The notes: generated by a model not told the origin, from the sequence alone. Positions 12,479 to 25,849 are shown, counted from the stretch's first letter. The stretch is 64,000 bases of DNA from Helopsaltes ochotensis (GCA_013400155.1 VXBM01001600.1:62001-126000), one strand, 5' to 3'. A program made the numbers and translations.

Positions 12479-15400
12479 TTTCAGTAATAATTATTTTACA
12501 GGACAGAAAATAGTCAGTATAATTTCAGTAAAAATTTCATTATAATCCCCCAGAATCTTTAAGAAAGAAGATAAAGGAAACAATGATATGCGAAGTTCCA
12601 TTATACAGTGGGATTTTTTTGCATGTGCTGAGGGTTTAGGAAAAGATAGTGATGGGAAAATTACGCTCAGTCCAGGGTTTTCTTATATAATAATAAGAAA
12701 GCTATGTCAGATCTAGGTCACAAAATTCATTTTTTCTCTTTCTATTGATATGGTCCATTGGTGGATGAAATGATGTTCTATATTTCCTATATGTTGCCTG
12801 GACCTTTCAGTCTTCTAATGAAATACTGGAGATTGTGTTTGGATGGTTTACCAGTATCCTTTCAGCTCTGATACAGTTTTAGCAATCAAAATCGAAGAAA
12901 GCGGAGGGAAGGGTTGTAGTCATCAGTGATGTCAATAACACAAATGCATCACACCCCCAAAATTTCTCTTTTCAAGGAAAAAAAATAATGGTTCAGCAAC
13001 TGGTTATTTCATTTAAATTGCTTTACATGTTCGTTATCTAAATTAGAATGTTCTTTTAAATTGTTGTGTGACTGTTGTTTCATATATAATCAAAAATTTG
13101 AATGTCTAAATAAGAATGTTCCAATTCTAATATTGTTAGATCATCAGCATAGGAAGTGAATCTTGAATACTGTTGATAGTGCTAATCAGCAGTATGTAGA
13201 TATAAATTAATCATAACATTTTTGCATGGTAACACCAGTAATTTTGAAAAAAAGTAGTTCTACATTTTTATATCAATTTTTTTTCTATGTGGAAATGTGA
13301 AAATAAAAAGAAGACATTCTGAAAAAAATTGAGATGTGTTTTGAAAAGCTAACAGATTAAACAATCATTTATCTCTGTAGAGGTGATAGGGATAGTTATA
13401 GAAAGTATAGTTTCTTCTTTATATTCTTTCTTTGGAGAACTCAGCTGTTGAAATAAGAAAAAAAGAAAAATAGGAAAAAAAAAGGAAAGAAAAATATGAC
13501 AAATTAAAGAGGTGGAAGAGTGAATGAAATTAGATGAAGTGGTTTGAAGATTAAAATTTTCTTTTCCCAAAGGTACAGAAAGTGAGAACACTGCAGCTTT
13601 TTCTAGTGTGGCTTGTGCATGATGGTTATATCTCAGAGGGACGGTGGAGAGCACAGAACTTGGTGCTGAGTTCACCTGAATTCCTTAGTCACTGAAGGCT
13701 CTGAAATGGAAAGATATTTGGGAACTCAGTTTCTGAAACTGATAGATTCTTAAATTAGCCAGTATTGATTCTGAGCAGAGATTGCTGGATACAGCTGTAA
13801 TGCCTCTGGAAAGATTCCCCCAGATCTTCAGGGCAGTTGTTTCTTGCCCTTGATTTTGTTCATCCGCTATTCTGGTGAAGTGAATACGAAAAAGAAACCT
13901 GTAGTTTTTTTCTTAACAGTCCCTTTATTATGTTTATTATTTTACTGGTTTCTTGGGGGTTTTGAGAAGCTTAGATATTTCCCCATTCCAAACCCATGAT
14001 TTCTTTTTCCTAACTTGCGTTCAAACTCATCATCCCTCTACATCAGGCTGCTTTGTCAATCCTGATGCTAATAGGTCCTGAAATGACTCTTCTACTTAAT
14101 TTTATTGCTTATTGAACCAGGAACACTGTATTTGAGTGCAGTGCTGAGCTCTCTTTGGCTGAGGCCTGCTCTTCAACAGGACTGTCTGTATTTTTGAAAC
14201 TCTAGCTGGGTGACTATGATGAGATTTCAGAGATGAGAAAGACTGTTTATCTTTTTATGGTCTGTCTTGGTATAAGATTACATTAATTTTTGTGTATCAA
14301 AGTGAATCACTTTTAGTTTATACATTTTGAACTACAACTACTCTAAGTCCAGCACATTTGTCAAGAGATAGAAAGAAAAGAAGAAATGTTTGGAAAGCAA
14401 CTACTTTTAATTTTAGTAGAAGACATGGTGTTCCATAAATATGTTTTTGTGCAAGATCATTTGTGGGTGGTATTATAATAATAATAAAAGTAAATAGTCA
14501 TTAATTTTTCTCTTAGGTGTACAGAGATGTATGCTGCCGGTAATTGGACAAGGAAAGAAACCAAATGTACTCAGCAAAGTAAAATTCAGAAATAAGTGTG
14601 CTTCTTTTCTGTTTTATTTTTTAAAGATTCTGACATTACCATCACTGGTCCACGTTTGTTTCCTCCATTTGGCAGCCCTCATACCCACTTCAGTGGCACC
14701 AGTCCATTAACGCAGAATCCCACATGCATGAAAAAGGGCTTTAATGGAATGCTCTTTTTTTCTCTTATACTTTAAAAAAGCCCAGAATTAACAAAATGAA
14801 ACCTTACAGAAACATAATGTGTTAAACAAAAAATGTCCACAAACCCTGCAGTTCCCTTCCCTGTAGATCAGCTTCAGCAGACACATCAGCAGGTTTCCAG
14901 AGCAATTTTTGGTCTCAGCACGGTGTCTGTTTGAAAATCACTTCAAAGCAGAAACGGGTGATGGCAGGGAGAATGTGCTTCACAGATACTGGATGGAGAT
15001 GAGAAGGGAACTGAGCAGTGGATTTTGGCTTTTGAGGGTGTTTTGTGACCCTTATAAAGTGAAGGATTCTGTAAACTGATTTCCACTGTCCTTAAACCTG
15101 CTTCAAGTACTGGTATAGAAAAGTGAGCGGTATAGCCAAACACAAGAAATTTGTGTTTTATTTTAGAGAGATTGCATACCTGATTAGTGTGAGATCACAA
15201 ATAGAGCATAGGACATTTTTCGCTTCATACATTTCTGATTTCAAGCTAAAACCCAAGAATGGCAAACACTACTTTTGTTACAAGGTGAAATCACCATCCT
15301 CTTTAAACAGGAGGTACTTTTTACAGAGATCTGCTGAAGGAAAAGAAAGGGCCTTCTGTGTGTTTGGATGCCTGCCTTGTTCACTTGCTTAGAGGTGATG

Positions 15401-15643
15401 GCTCTCTGCTGGCTGGCAGCAGGCAGCCCCCAACACCTCTGTGGCACACAGTGCACGCTCACTGTGTCACATTTACTGTGAAGGAGAGGGCATTATTGAA
15501 GAAGACAATTTGAAGTGGTAGTTTTTTGATTTTCCAGAAGTGGAGGTGATTCACCCGGCTTGAAAACTCTCTTCTCTGTAAACCCACATCTACATTCTGA
15601 ATCAGGTTTTGGTAACCTAAAGAGCATCACTAGGCCTGTAATT

Positions 15644-15645
<2 letters not shown>

Positions 15646-15679
<34 letters not shown>
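15646..15679. repeat. Poly(T) tract, 34 nt
   Basis: Homopolymer T just upstream of the MLIP exon at 15800. Its length in the assembly may be unreliable. Confidence 0.95.
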
Positions 15680-15799
15680 CACCTTTCCATGGTGGAAGAG
15701 GAAGTTCCACCTTTGGAAACAGAGTATTGAAAAAGTGTATGTTTGCTTGGTTTTCAAAATTTTCAACTCAGTGTCACACCAATAACTCTTGAATTGCAG

Positions 15800-15865
15800 G
15801 CATTAGAAGAGCCGACCAAATCTGCTGGTGTGACTGAAGGCACTGCTTTGGACACTCGTTCAGAG
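15800..15865 (+). CDS. MLIP: MLIP exon beginning ALEEPTK
   Basis: This is a 22-codon, phase 0-0 exon with acceptor ttgcag and donor GAG|gtagtg. The translation starts ALEEPTK, matching human ALDEPAK directly after the LLLEQK segment; the rest is acidic and poorly conserved. It lies 120 bp downstream of a 34-nt poly(T) tract and only 82 nt before the next exon. Confidence 0.9.
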
Positions 15866-15947
15866 GTAGTGATGTTATTTAGCTTTCAGATCTATATTTG
15901 AAAGCAAAAAGCAAAGTTTAACGGAGTGATCCATCCTCCCTTTTTAG

Positions 15948-16031
15948 ATGTGCTCCCCTGCCCAGCTCAGACAACAAACAGAAGAGTTGTGTGCTGTCAT
16001 TGATCAAGTCCTGCAGGACCCCTTGACTATG
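15948..16031 (+). CDS. MLIP: MLIP exon with AQLRQQTEELC motif
   Basis: This is a 28-codon, phase 0-0 exon with acceptor tttttag and donor ATG|gtaagc. PAQLRQQTEELCAVIDQVL matches human PAQLRQQTEELCATIDKVL with two changes. The Leu/Gln/Glu-rich stretch is likely a short amphipathic helix in an otherwise disordered protein, plausibly a protein-contact segment (inference). The exon sits between introns of 82 and 95 nt, far shorter than any other intron in the gene. Confidence 0.95.
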
Positions 16032-16126
16032 GTAAGCCATCAGTATGTGGAATGGACTTATTCTCTTCCGTTCCTTTTCTCTCTTGTCATTAATATGTCC
16101 ATTCTCTGTTGAAAATAATTTTCCAG

Positions 16127-16186
16127 CGCCGGTGTGAGTCTTCTCCAAGTTTTCTGCAGATGAGCACAGAGTCAGATGTTGGCAAG
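16127..16186 (+). CDS. MLIP: MLIP exon, Ser-rich, begins RRCESSPS
   Basis: This is a 20-codon, phase 0-0 exon with acceptor ttccag and donor AAG|gtaggt. The sequence is Ser-rich and ends SDVGK, corresponding to human ...GSDTVK at the same position; conservation is moderate. The placement rests on both splice sites, phase, equal length and its position between two strongly conserved exons. Confidence 0.88.
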
Positions 16187-17895
16187 GTAGGTGAATAAGC
16201 CCACCTCCACAGCAAGGGGTCTTTTCAAGTAACTGTAGAGGCAGGCAAAATCAGCAGAGACAGCTGTGACAGTAAAACCAATGGCAACTCAAAGCTGCAG
16301 CTGAGAAATGCAACATCAGAAGTGTTTGGTGGTTAAAAAATCATGGAAAGACAGAACTGTAGCCCTGTAATCACTGCAGTGTTTTCTGCAGCATGCTTTC
16401 CTGAAGTCAGAAGGAGATATATTATGCAAAAGAAAGAGTGTATTAAGGCTTCAGAGACTACAAATCTCTCATACATTGCCTGCCATATGGCAGGGTCTCC
16501 GGCCTTCTCCCAGACTTCATCCCATCCATGTGTCCTTACTGCAAAGCAACCAATGTTTCTATCTTTGATGGCTAGAAGCATTTTTCAGAACATAGGGCTT
16601 TTTTCAAGTTATTTATTTTCAAATAATGGGAGTATTAAATTAATAGTTGGACTTGCTCTGAATTTCTGATTTAATTTTAAGTCTCACCACTCCCAGAAGG
16701 AGGATGTCTGCAACATCTCTTTCTCCTGGATAACCAAGAAATAGGTAATGAGAGGCAGGGTTAATTTTTCTACTTCTAAACTTCTGGTTTCATTAAGTTA
16801 TATTGATGTGCCTTCTGGGTTCAGAAGGATGGCTAACCTAGGGAAGAAGATCTTGTATGCAGTTTGCTCCAGGTAAATTTAAGTTACTCATTGTAGCTAT
16901 AGGAAAGTAAAAATGGCAGAAATCCAATGAAAAATGGGAGGAAAGGTATTCCTGGCAGATGAACGCATCAAAAAGTGAATCCATTCAAAATATCCTACTG
17001 AATATCTAGTCCACCATGCAAGAATAGGGCACAGGTCCAGCATTTCTCACTGGCTATATTGAATATAAGATTGAAATTTAATTTTAGTTTTTGAAATTAT
17101 TTTTGTCAATCAGCATGCAGTGGTGAATTATCCAAGAAGCTGAATGACTGAAATGTGATAGCAGGAGAAGAATGGGCAGACAGTGTTACTAAGTGTGTTT
17201 TCCAATGCCTGAGGAATCTGGAGTGGTGAAAATGCTGCTACCAAGCTTAGAGTCTCCAAAAACCACTTCCTTGGACAATTGAGAATGGAAGGCATCTTTT
17301 AACAGTCATGAAATCAAATAAAGGGGGGCAAAAGGTGAGCTTAACAGGATGTAGCATAGGGACCAAGCTAAAAGTGGTGAGGATTTCAGAATGAGGTCAA
17401 AAAGTGCTTAACAGAGGGTAAAAGTAGGTCAAAGACATGGAAATAAAGGAGAGCTCATAAATAAATGCCTTGGTATTGTAATGGATTTGTCAAATTAAAG
17501 CAAAACCTTGAAAGGAAAGCAAGGAGGGGTAATATTTTGTATTTTGTGAGCAAATATAACTTCAATTTCATGGGGCAATGACACCTATGGTATCTAATAA
17601 TAAGCATTTTGTTATGGGAGTTCTCACATTAAATGCCATCCTCAATAGAGGAGGATCAATATTTCTGAGCATTAAAATTTAGCAGTATTTTCTATAATAA
17701 AAATACAAGCAAAACACAAATACAAGCAAAACTTAAAAATGCCTTATTTTCATGTATGGTATGAATCTTTCTGGAAAACATAAGTTTTCCTGAATTCGAG
17801 CAGTTAATATATTCTCAGAATGTTGAAAATCTCTTCAAGTTACTGTTCAGAGTAACTCAATATATTGATTATATATCTATTTATTTTTTTACTAG
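16187..17895 (+). other. MLIP intron
   Basis: Unique sequence; two overlapping short open frames near 16340-16670 have no recognisable content. Confidence 0.75.
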
Positions 17896-17940
17896 ATGTC
17901 AACAACACTGCAGAGAGCAGCTGGGCGTGAAACCAGATAT
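17896..17940 (+). CDS. MLIP: MLIP exon with LQRAAGRETRY
   Basis: This is a 15-codon, phase 0-0 exon with acceptor ttactag and consensus donor TAT|gtaagt. MSTTLQRAAGRETRY aligns with human TPTTLPRAAGRETKY. Such tiny exons are typical of this gene and are often alternatively spliced; because every phase is 0, skipping would keep the frame. Confidence 0.94.
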
Positions 17941-20900
17941 GTAAGTACTTTTACAAGTGCTCTATATTTTGCACGGAAAAACGCTTGTTTTGTCTGCACT
18001 GAAACAATCCTGGGTGTGTCTGAACAAACATCTACTTGTGATATCAGATGTTCACAAGCACATATATTACACCACTGGCATTTGAGACCTGAGGTGTCTT
18101 CCCACTGTAGTAAATCCATCCCAGCTGGAGTCTCTTCACTGCTGTGTCTGTTGATAATTTTACCTGTGTGAATGTGGTATTACAATTCATTTCCTCACAC
18201 ACTTCTTTGTTGTTGTTTCCTTCAAGCCTGGGGCAAGAGTTCATCTCTTTGATAAACAGACTGTTTGTTATGGGTGCTGAACGGTGCATTTCTTTGGACT
18301 CAGCCTGCACTGTAGGGGACTTGCTTTGGTAGAAGTCTTGTAGCTCTTGCTCATCCTTCAGAATCTGGGGTTGATCCAAACTTTTCTTTCCAAGATACAG
18401 AGCTGGCTGAAAACCCACAGTTTAGATGAATTGAAGCTGTTTTGTCACATACACACACATTGCAACATATGATGAAAATATCTATATTGAGTCATTTGTT
18501 CAACTATTGAAACATTAAACCCAATTAACATTTTAATTCTCTCTAGCATACACAGTTACTGCAGGTTCCACATTTTACTTGCAACTCATTTAGTCATGTA
18601 GTGAGAAATCTCAGCTTACTATTCATCATTCAGCATTTCTATTGAACCTCGAATCAAAGCAGTGCTGGCAAAGCAACAGAAGTCTCCCAGTTTATGCCAG
18701 CACAATGCTTGACTGATCAATTCAATTTTGCTTCTTGAATGTGGCAGTATGCATATTTTATTTCATACTGTGATTTTTGCTTGACAGATTGTGCTGGCTC
18801 ATACTAATTAGGAAGAATATTAGAGAAGAGCTTTTTAATGAAATAAAAGAATGTACTTCTGAGGTAGTCTTTGAGAACAGAGTGTATTTAATAACACTCC
18901 AGTGCAAATCTCCAGCTCCCAAAACTGGAATATGGACATATACCATAAATTCAGGCATCCAGCTTAGGGAAGACTAGGGATGGCATGGAAAATCACCCTT
19001 ACAAACATTTTTTCTTCGTTTCCACCAGAACTTTCTAGATGAATGAAGCAAATCAATATTTAAAAATACATTTGGGAATAACACAGAGGTTTATTGGAAG
19101 GATAATCTTTCCTATAAATTGTATGGCCGTTTTGACTTCTTTGTGTGTCAGGAGACAGACTGGGGTCCCCAGGCTGTGCTGTGGTGCCTGACCTTGATGG
19201 GTCCAGGCTGTCCTGTACTCTTCCGTTGCTGTACTTTGCAGCAGAGTCTCCTGAGTGATGTATCAGTGTGGTGGTTTCACGTTCGCTAATTCTGTTTATT
19301 AATTTCATGGGGTTTGACTAGGAGAGATTAAAAAGCATAACAGGCTAAAACTTGGAAGTTACTTACATAATTTATTGTCACATACTAAAGAAAAAAAAAT
19401 AGAAAGAAAGAAAGGAAAAGAAAAAAAAGGAAAAAAAAAATTGAAATTTCAAAACCTTTCCTTTTCTTCACAAACTATTTACCTTTCCTACTAACTAACA
19501 TAGAGATACAAAACCATGATTTTCAGTCAGTTTACTATCTAAACATAATCTTTTATCACTTTGGGAGAGGAGTCTCTCTTGGTGTCTATGGATCCCACTG
19601 ATAATAGAAAACAGTCTATCAGTGGGTTTTAATTGCCACAACAAACAACAGCTGGTAAGAAAACCTACTGCTTCTATGACCCCTCCCATTAGCAGGTGCC
19701 GGACTGCTAATGGGCTATAAATCCAAGCCTTTGCATTTTAGGGTGTCACTTTTTAAAGATGCCCGACTCCACAAGAAAGGATTCTTCATTATCACAAAGG
19801 GGGAGGGATACTTTTTCATCTTAGTTTAGTTCAAGTATCTCAATGTCCAAACACCATGAATCTACACAAGTTTGCACAGCATTTCCTTAAATGCATATCT
19901 TTCTCATAATTTAAAGGGATACTCGGTCCGCTTTCTATGGCTCACTTCCAGAGAAGTCCAGTCAAAAAATGTCTACTTCCTCAATCCCATCTTTCAATAA
20001 TCTTATCAGTTCTTCTGTGACTTCCCATTCTGGCTTATGTTCCCTATATTTTAATTAATATATCATTTTTTCTCTCTTGAGGAAAAAAGGTTGAAGTTCT
20101 GAAAGTTTCATTACTAAGAAATGGTTAGATTTTGCTCAAGTCCTGTGCCTTTCAGATGTTTTAGTTTATAGTGTTATTATCAAGGCCGTCCTCCCCGGCC
20201 CAGGAACAGGACTTGGACCACGGCCAGCACGAGGGGGCTACAGCGTTCGTGCGTTTGTCCCTTCGCGCGGCAGCAAGGCCGGAGTGTGTGTGTGTGTGTG
20301 GGGGGGGGAACTCCCCGAGCAAACCCGAGAAGGGCCACCCCCCCCCACTTCTGGCTTGAGCCCGGCCGGGCTGAGCCAACCTCCTTCCCCCCCCCACCCC
20401 TGCCACCACAAGGAAGGGGGAGGGGGGGGGGGAAAGAAACGCAGCCCAGCCGGACTGAGTTGTAACCAGTTCGCTGCCCAGGAACGAAAAGGAAATAGGA
20501 AGCAAAGTCAGCTTTATATGTGCACTTCCAAAGACGTTTCTGAATGGACACAAACCTTGTCAATATCTCAAACACTACGGTGATAGGTGCCTGTCTGCCT
20601 GTCCCTATCAAAACAACCCAAGGTCCTGACAGGGAAAAAACTCTAAATCTCTCTCTAACAAAAGCCAAACTATGTCAAACCATGACAATCAGGTGTCTGT
20701 AATAGCATAGGTGCATCACAGCTCTTTCCTCCTCTCTTGCTCTGCTTCCTTAGCAGGATATAAAAAGGCTATTTCTGCCCCAGTTAATAATCCAGGTGGT
20801 GGTTTGTCCTCTGGCCATTAGGGAAAGGGCACACAGAAGTGGTTTTCCATAGAGTTATCTTCTTTTTGTATTTACAGTATCTAATACTGAGATGCTTGTC

Positions 20901-21835
20901 AAAACGCTGCTTTGAAGACATTTTTGGTTAAAATAGGAGCTTAAATTTGTTTATGAGTAATGCTAAAGTATTATTTATAACCACCACATATAGAGGTATA
21001 TGTATGCACACATGGTAATATTGCTAATTACTTCAAGGTTATATAGAGTAGTAGGTTATAGAAGTATGTTGAAATAGCCTGTCATTTAAAGTTAAAAGGT
21101 AGCTGAGGTCAAGGCAAATCTATAACATTTTATCTTCTCATGAGCTTCAGAATCTTTTAAGGATGTAAATGATTGTATAAACAACAAGGGAGTATATGAA
21201 AAGTATGAAAACTAACTTCAGTTTATAACAGCTGACAACTAAATACTACAGTTGTAATTTAACAACTTTTAAAACGGCATGGTCTTTGATATGATTCCAT
21301 TCACCATTTAATAATAATATATCTCTGCTGGCTTTAGGGATGATACCACTGACTTTTAAGAATAAAACAGTGATTCTCTAGGTAGAAATTTATCACGATT
21401 AACTGGAAAAATGAATGTCCATATTATTGACATATATGCTTAAGTAGGATTGTTCTGGTACTCCTACTGTAAAGTGAGAAAATGTTGAGAAGGTACTCAA
21501 CCCAGTACTATTCATAATGTTAATAACATTGATGCTGCAAATTGACAGACAATGGCAGGCTCAGAAAAATAAGATTTAAATTTCAAGATTAGATCAAGAT
21601 GAAAAAGAGAAATTTTATTGCACTTGGAAAAAAGAACCCCTAAAATCTTAACAGGCATTTGATTATATCTAGAAATAAACTGAAAATAAGAATGTTTTAT
21701 ATTCTGTCATACCATGCATCAGTGGGAAAAGCTTCTGTAGCTAAGCTAAGCCTAGTGCTGTACCTGGATTTTTTTCTGTTGTCAATATAACAAAGATATT
21801 GCATGTAATACTGTATTTATTCATCTTTTTTGCAG
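17941..21835 (+). other. MLIP intron
   Basis: Dominated by the solo LTR. A 124-codon minus-strand open frame at 18044-18418 is unrecognised. The 20.7-21.8 kb part shows nothing distinctive. Confidence 0.75.
19267..20687 (-). mobile_element. Solitary endogenous retroviral LTR, 1421 bp
   Basis: It runs from TGTGGTGGTTTCACGTTCGC to CAAACCATGACA (TG...CA) and is flanked by a perfect 5-bp duplication ATCAG at 19262-19266 and 20688-20692, typical of ERVL-type integration. No internal gag-pol-env sequence is present, so it is a recombined solo LTR. On the minus strand there is a TATAAAG box (complement of 20508-20520) and an AATAAA close to the 3' terminus (complement near 19290), which suggests minus orientation. 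An unusually G/C-rich block at 20185-20460 includes a GT run and several G/C homopolymers. It sits in an MLIP intron, antisense to the gene. Confidence 0.85.
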
Positions 21836-21880
21836 GCCAACCTTTACAAGTCGGTGCCTTCAGTAACTGAGAGTCAGCTG
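21836..21880 (+). CDS. MLIP: MLIP exon ending SVTESQL
   Basis: This is a 15-codon, phase 0-0 exon with acceptor tttttgcag and donor CTG|gtatgt. ANLYKSVPSVTESQL matches human ANLSSPSSTVSESQL, which directly precedes TKPGVIRP, the start of the next exon found here. Confidence 0.93.
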
Positions 21881-22859
21881 GTATGTATAGCACAGCTGTG
21901 ATACAGTTTTACAAAATTTGCACAAACACAATTTTTTATTAATTATTTGCTTTCTTAGTGAAAAAAACTCCAGTCAATATCTTTTTACAAAGCTGCATTG
22001 CTTCTACAGAGCTGTATTGGGTTTTTTTTCTATGCTGAATACACACCTGTTTCAAGTAGCTATAAATCCTCACACAGTTGTAAACCTATGGGCCAAATGC
22101 CAAACTGCAGAGTCATGCTGAATCTTGAGGTGTATGACAGCAGTAGAGTCAGCTGCTGGTTCTTGGGCTTTTTTAATATTCCACTTGTACAATTTTGTTT
22201 AAATGCAAAAAGATTCTAGCATCTATTTTCATCTTACATTCTGTTTTACTTCAAAGCTGCTTTAATGAGTGAAAAGCATGGATAAGATCAAGTAAAGAAG
22301 GGAGATTATATATGTTCATTTTAGCTCTGGTCACAATTTCATCTTGTTGGAACCAAAATTTTTGAAGAAGATTCAGAAGAGAAATCATGGAGCCTGCACA
22401 AGTGACAGTGACCACTAATGAATGCTTAGGGAAAAAAGATGATCTGGATGAAAATTTTTTCCCTTGTATTTCAACTAATTGGAGACTTAAGGACTTCCTG
22501 AATCAATTTCTTCTCCTAGCCGTCTTTGACTATATCTTCTTTTATGATTTTCTACAGTTACTTTTTGAATTTTTTTAATATTTTGGTCTTTATAACATTC
22601 TCTAGCAATAGGTTTTACTTTTAAATTATGCATGGTGCAAAATAGTACTTTATTCCTTTGTTTGCAGCCTATGACTTGACCTCAGTTCTTGTACTGAAGT
22701 AGCAAATATTTTTTCTTTCTTCACTTTCTAAATAATATCAAATTTTTCCTAGGTATTAACAACAATACCTAGACCTAACACTACCAGTCATCTCTGTTCC
22801 ATGTAGAAAATTAAAAATTACTTGGTCACTCTTTGAAAAGTATGGATACTGTCCCATAT

Positions 22860-23400
22860 CACTGATGATCCTTCTTGCTCTTTTCTATGTCTTTTTCAGG
22901 TTTTTGTTTTTGAGACTGGGAGACTAAAACCATAAACTGCCCTTGTATAGCTCTGAATACAGAACTTTCTATTTACATGAGGATGTGAGAAGGTCCTTTA
23001 TTGCTATTTCCATTCCTTTCTTAATGATTTATAGTACTTTATTTCGTTCTTCTTATTTGTATTGAGCAGCAAGCCAATATTTGCACTGAACGGTACACAA
23101 TAAAGTCAAGATGTATTTCCTGAGGAGTGAGAGCTGGTTTCTCAGCTAATTAGTTCATTGGTGCATGAGCATGAGCAAATTTAGAATGTAGTTTAGTTTT
23201 TTTGCTGTGAAATGTATCAATGCTGAATTCAGTTATATTTCACCCGCCTTTTATCATTCATTCACTCAGTATTGTAAGATCTCTCTGTAACTCTTTGCAT
23301 CAATATTTTTAGTCCCCTAATTAGTATTACCAGCAAACTTTATCACCTTACCAGACATTCTTTTCTATCTGACCTGCATCCTTATTTCAAAGCCCAGATT
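22860..23400 (-). mobile_element. Ancient CR1/L3-type LINE fragment
   Basis: CATTCACTCAGTATTGTAAG, CTGTAACTCTTTGCATCAAT and ACCAGCAAACTTTATCACC resemble the complement of an old CR1/L3 reverse-transcriptase region. It is strongly diverged and the boundaries are approximate. Confidence 0.45.
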
Positions 23401-23414
23401 CCCAAGCAGATCTC

Positions 23415-23650
23415 TGAAGAACTCTGTTTGTGACTTGTTCTACCTTGCTGCTGTGGATAGAGACACTTTTAACTAGACTATGTTGCTCAGAGCTCCATCC
23501 AACCAGGGTTGGGGCATCCATATCTTCTCTGGGCAACCTGTTCCGTTGCCTCACCCCTCTCACAGTAAATAATTTCTTTCTAATACCTAATCTAAACCTG
23601 TTCTCTTTCAGTTTCAAGCAAGTCCCCCTTGTTCCGTCACTGATGGAATG
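23415..23650 (-). mobile_element. CR1 3' fragment
   Basis: The plus strand reads GTTGCTCAGAGCTCCATCCA, TTCTCTGGGCAACCTGTTCC and CTCACAGTAAATAATTTC, the complement of the CR1 3' UTR. Confidence 0.9.
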
Positions 23651-25849
23651 GGGTTGCAACTGGGACCTGACCCAGCAGTTTCAGCAAGATCTCAGGGGCA
23701 ACCAGTGTCCTAATAACAGGGCAGAAAATTAGAGGTGAATGTGCCCATACATCTGCCAACGTTCAGTCTTCTGACTTTTCAAACAGATATTATGCAAGGC
23801 TCGTTTTCATTCAAAATACCTTCTATTTCTGAGGGAGGGTGGCCCTGTCCACGCTGCCTATAGAGAGGCACCCTGACCCAGCCAGTAGCTTATTGCTAAT
23901 TGTGAACTTGCTGACCTGGGTCAAACCCATGCCAGAGAGTGCCCTGGCACTGGGTCAGTATCACTGATTATGAGTCTGAGCTCTGGAACTCTGGTGCCTA
24001 GGCCCTGTGTAATTTGCTGAAAGTCCTGCACACAGATCATGGCAGCCCAGGCTGCCATAGCAGCCTTTACCATTTTTTGATGTTGTTGTAGGAAGACAAA
24101 CAGTTTCCTTGGCAAAACTTAGTTTTAGATTGTTTCTTAGCATGTCAGCTGTGACATTTGTCATCAAAGAAATAGTTCAAGTTCTTGGTTTTGGATCAAA
24201 GATTTTATGTAGCTTGTCAGGGTGCTAATAAAGTGTTTAGAATTCTGGTTGCTGGCTGATATCTGTCACTCTTTTAGCAGAGTCAGACATAAACATATGA
24301 CTCAGTCAGCACTTGAGTACGTGACGTTGTTTAGATAGTGCTTCCTTAAAAGCATTTCTACAGCATGCTTTTGGAAGAGGTTTCTTACAAAAGGAGAGTA
24401 GCTTATCCTTGATGATTTCAGGTACCACAAAGGGCTTTCAATTGCATGGTTACATGGTGTGGAGGACTGGCAGAAGGCCACTTATCCTTTGTCTGCACAA
24501 TAATGACTTGATAATAACTGTACCTTTCTTTTTAAATTTATATTTACCTTTATGTTGAAATCCAGACACTTTATGGATGCTTTTCAGAAATGTTGATAGA
24601 AAAATATGTATCTTTTGGTGAATCCTACAAAGATATAGTCATGAACTATGGACCGTAAGTTCATTAAATAAGCACTACATCTTTGAAAAGGTTGATCTTT
24701 GTAATGAAAACATGTTTGATGCAGCTTGACAGTTATTATCCTTGAAAAAAAAATAGTATCACTGCATGGCTGATTTTTTTGCTTTCAGTTGAATATTTTT
24801 TTTACTTGATGAGAAAAATGAAAGGGCCCCAGTCTGTGGAGAGGAGGGAGAGTAGAAAACACAATCTAAGGGAAGATATTTTGCTCCCTGGGCCTTGCTC
24901 TGCTGGAGTGTGTTGGGCTCCTGCCTGCCTCTGCTTCCTTCACCTCAGACCTTGGGCTGTGTTCTGTCCTTTCCCAGGGCAGAAGCAGAGCACTAAACAC
25001 CATCTGCAACCCCCCCTCCAATGGACATCCCTCTTGCCTTGTCCTTGCTGGATGCCTGCAGAGCTTGTTGTAAGGTGATCCATGACTGAGTTTACACGAT
25101 ACATCCAGCAATCTCAGCTGCATCATTTTAAGCTTAGTTTGATAGTAAGCTTCTCTTTTTCCAGACTGACTGATGAAGTGTATTGCTCATATAAATAGAG
25201 AACATGGTGTTATTAAGTATACATATTTATTTTATAAATAAATCTAATAGTGAATCTAGTTTCTTCTCTGCATTTTTATACCTGGCTGGATACTGAGGAC
25301 GGTGAGCTGTGACAACACTTATTTCTCAGTCCCAGCTGGGCAAGCTGCCCCTCTGTGCTGCAACCACAGAAGGAGCTCAGCGGCAGTCCTGTTATCTACA
25401 TAAGTTGTGATAGTGACCACTTATTTTCTGTGGGTTAGTCAAAACAGTGGAGAATACAACTAAATTTAAAAGTTTAAATTCAATCACAGATCTTCAAAGA
25501 CTTGACTACTTTTAAAAATCAAATGAGAAAGTATACTTTTTCTTCCATTTTTTGGCTCACTGAACATGTCTATTTTAAAATTATCCCTTAGCCTCTATTT
25601 AGAGGTTATGCCACAATCCATCTTGTCAGATTTTACTATAAGAATTAAAAAAAAAATCACAGATATACTAAATTGAGAAGTTAATAGTCAAATTTTTTCT
25701 TGACTGGTTGCTAACCAAGGATTGTTTTCTTAATTAAATAATCCAATTTGTCTGAAATTATGGATATCGTATATCCATGCTGATCAGGTTCTCTAAAATT
25801 TTACTTTTCCAACTGAACTCTCAAAGATACTGTCACTTTGTCACTGAGC

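Larger units (their letters stand above)
6027..15799 (+). other. MLIP intron
   Basis: Contains the GAGA hairpin, the gapped LTR and the 11.0/12.3 kb repeat pair. Nothing coding seen in the readable sequence. Confidence 0.8.

Noticed and set aside
20161..20668. Overlapping ORFs up to 162 codons in a G/C-rich block resembling a CpG-island gene start
   Set aside because: The block lies inside the solo LTR; open frames reflect G/C-rich homopolymers.
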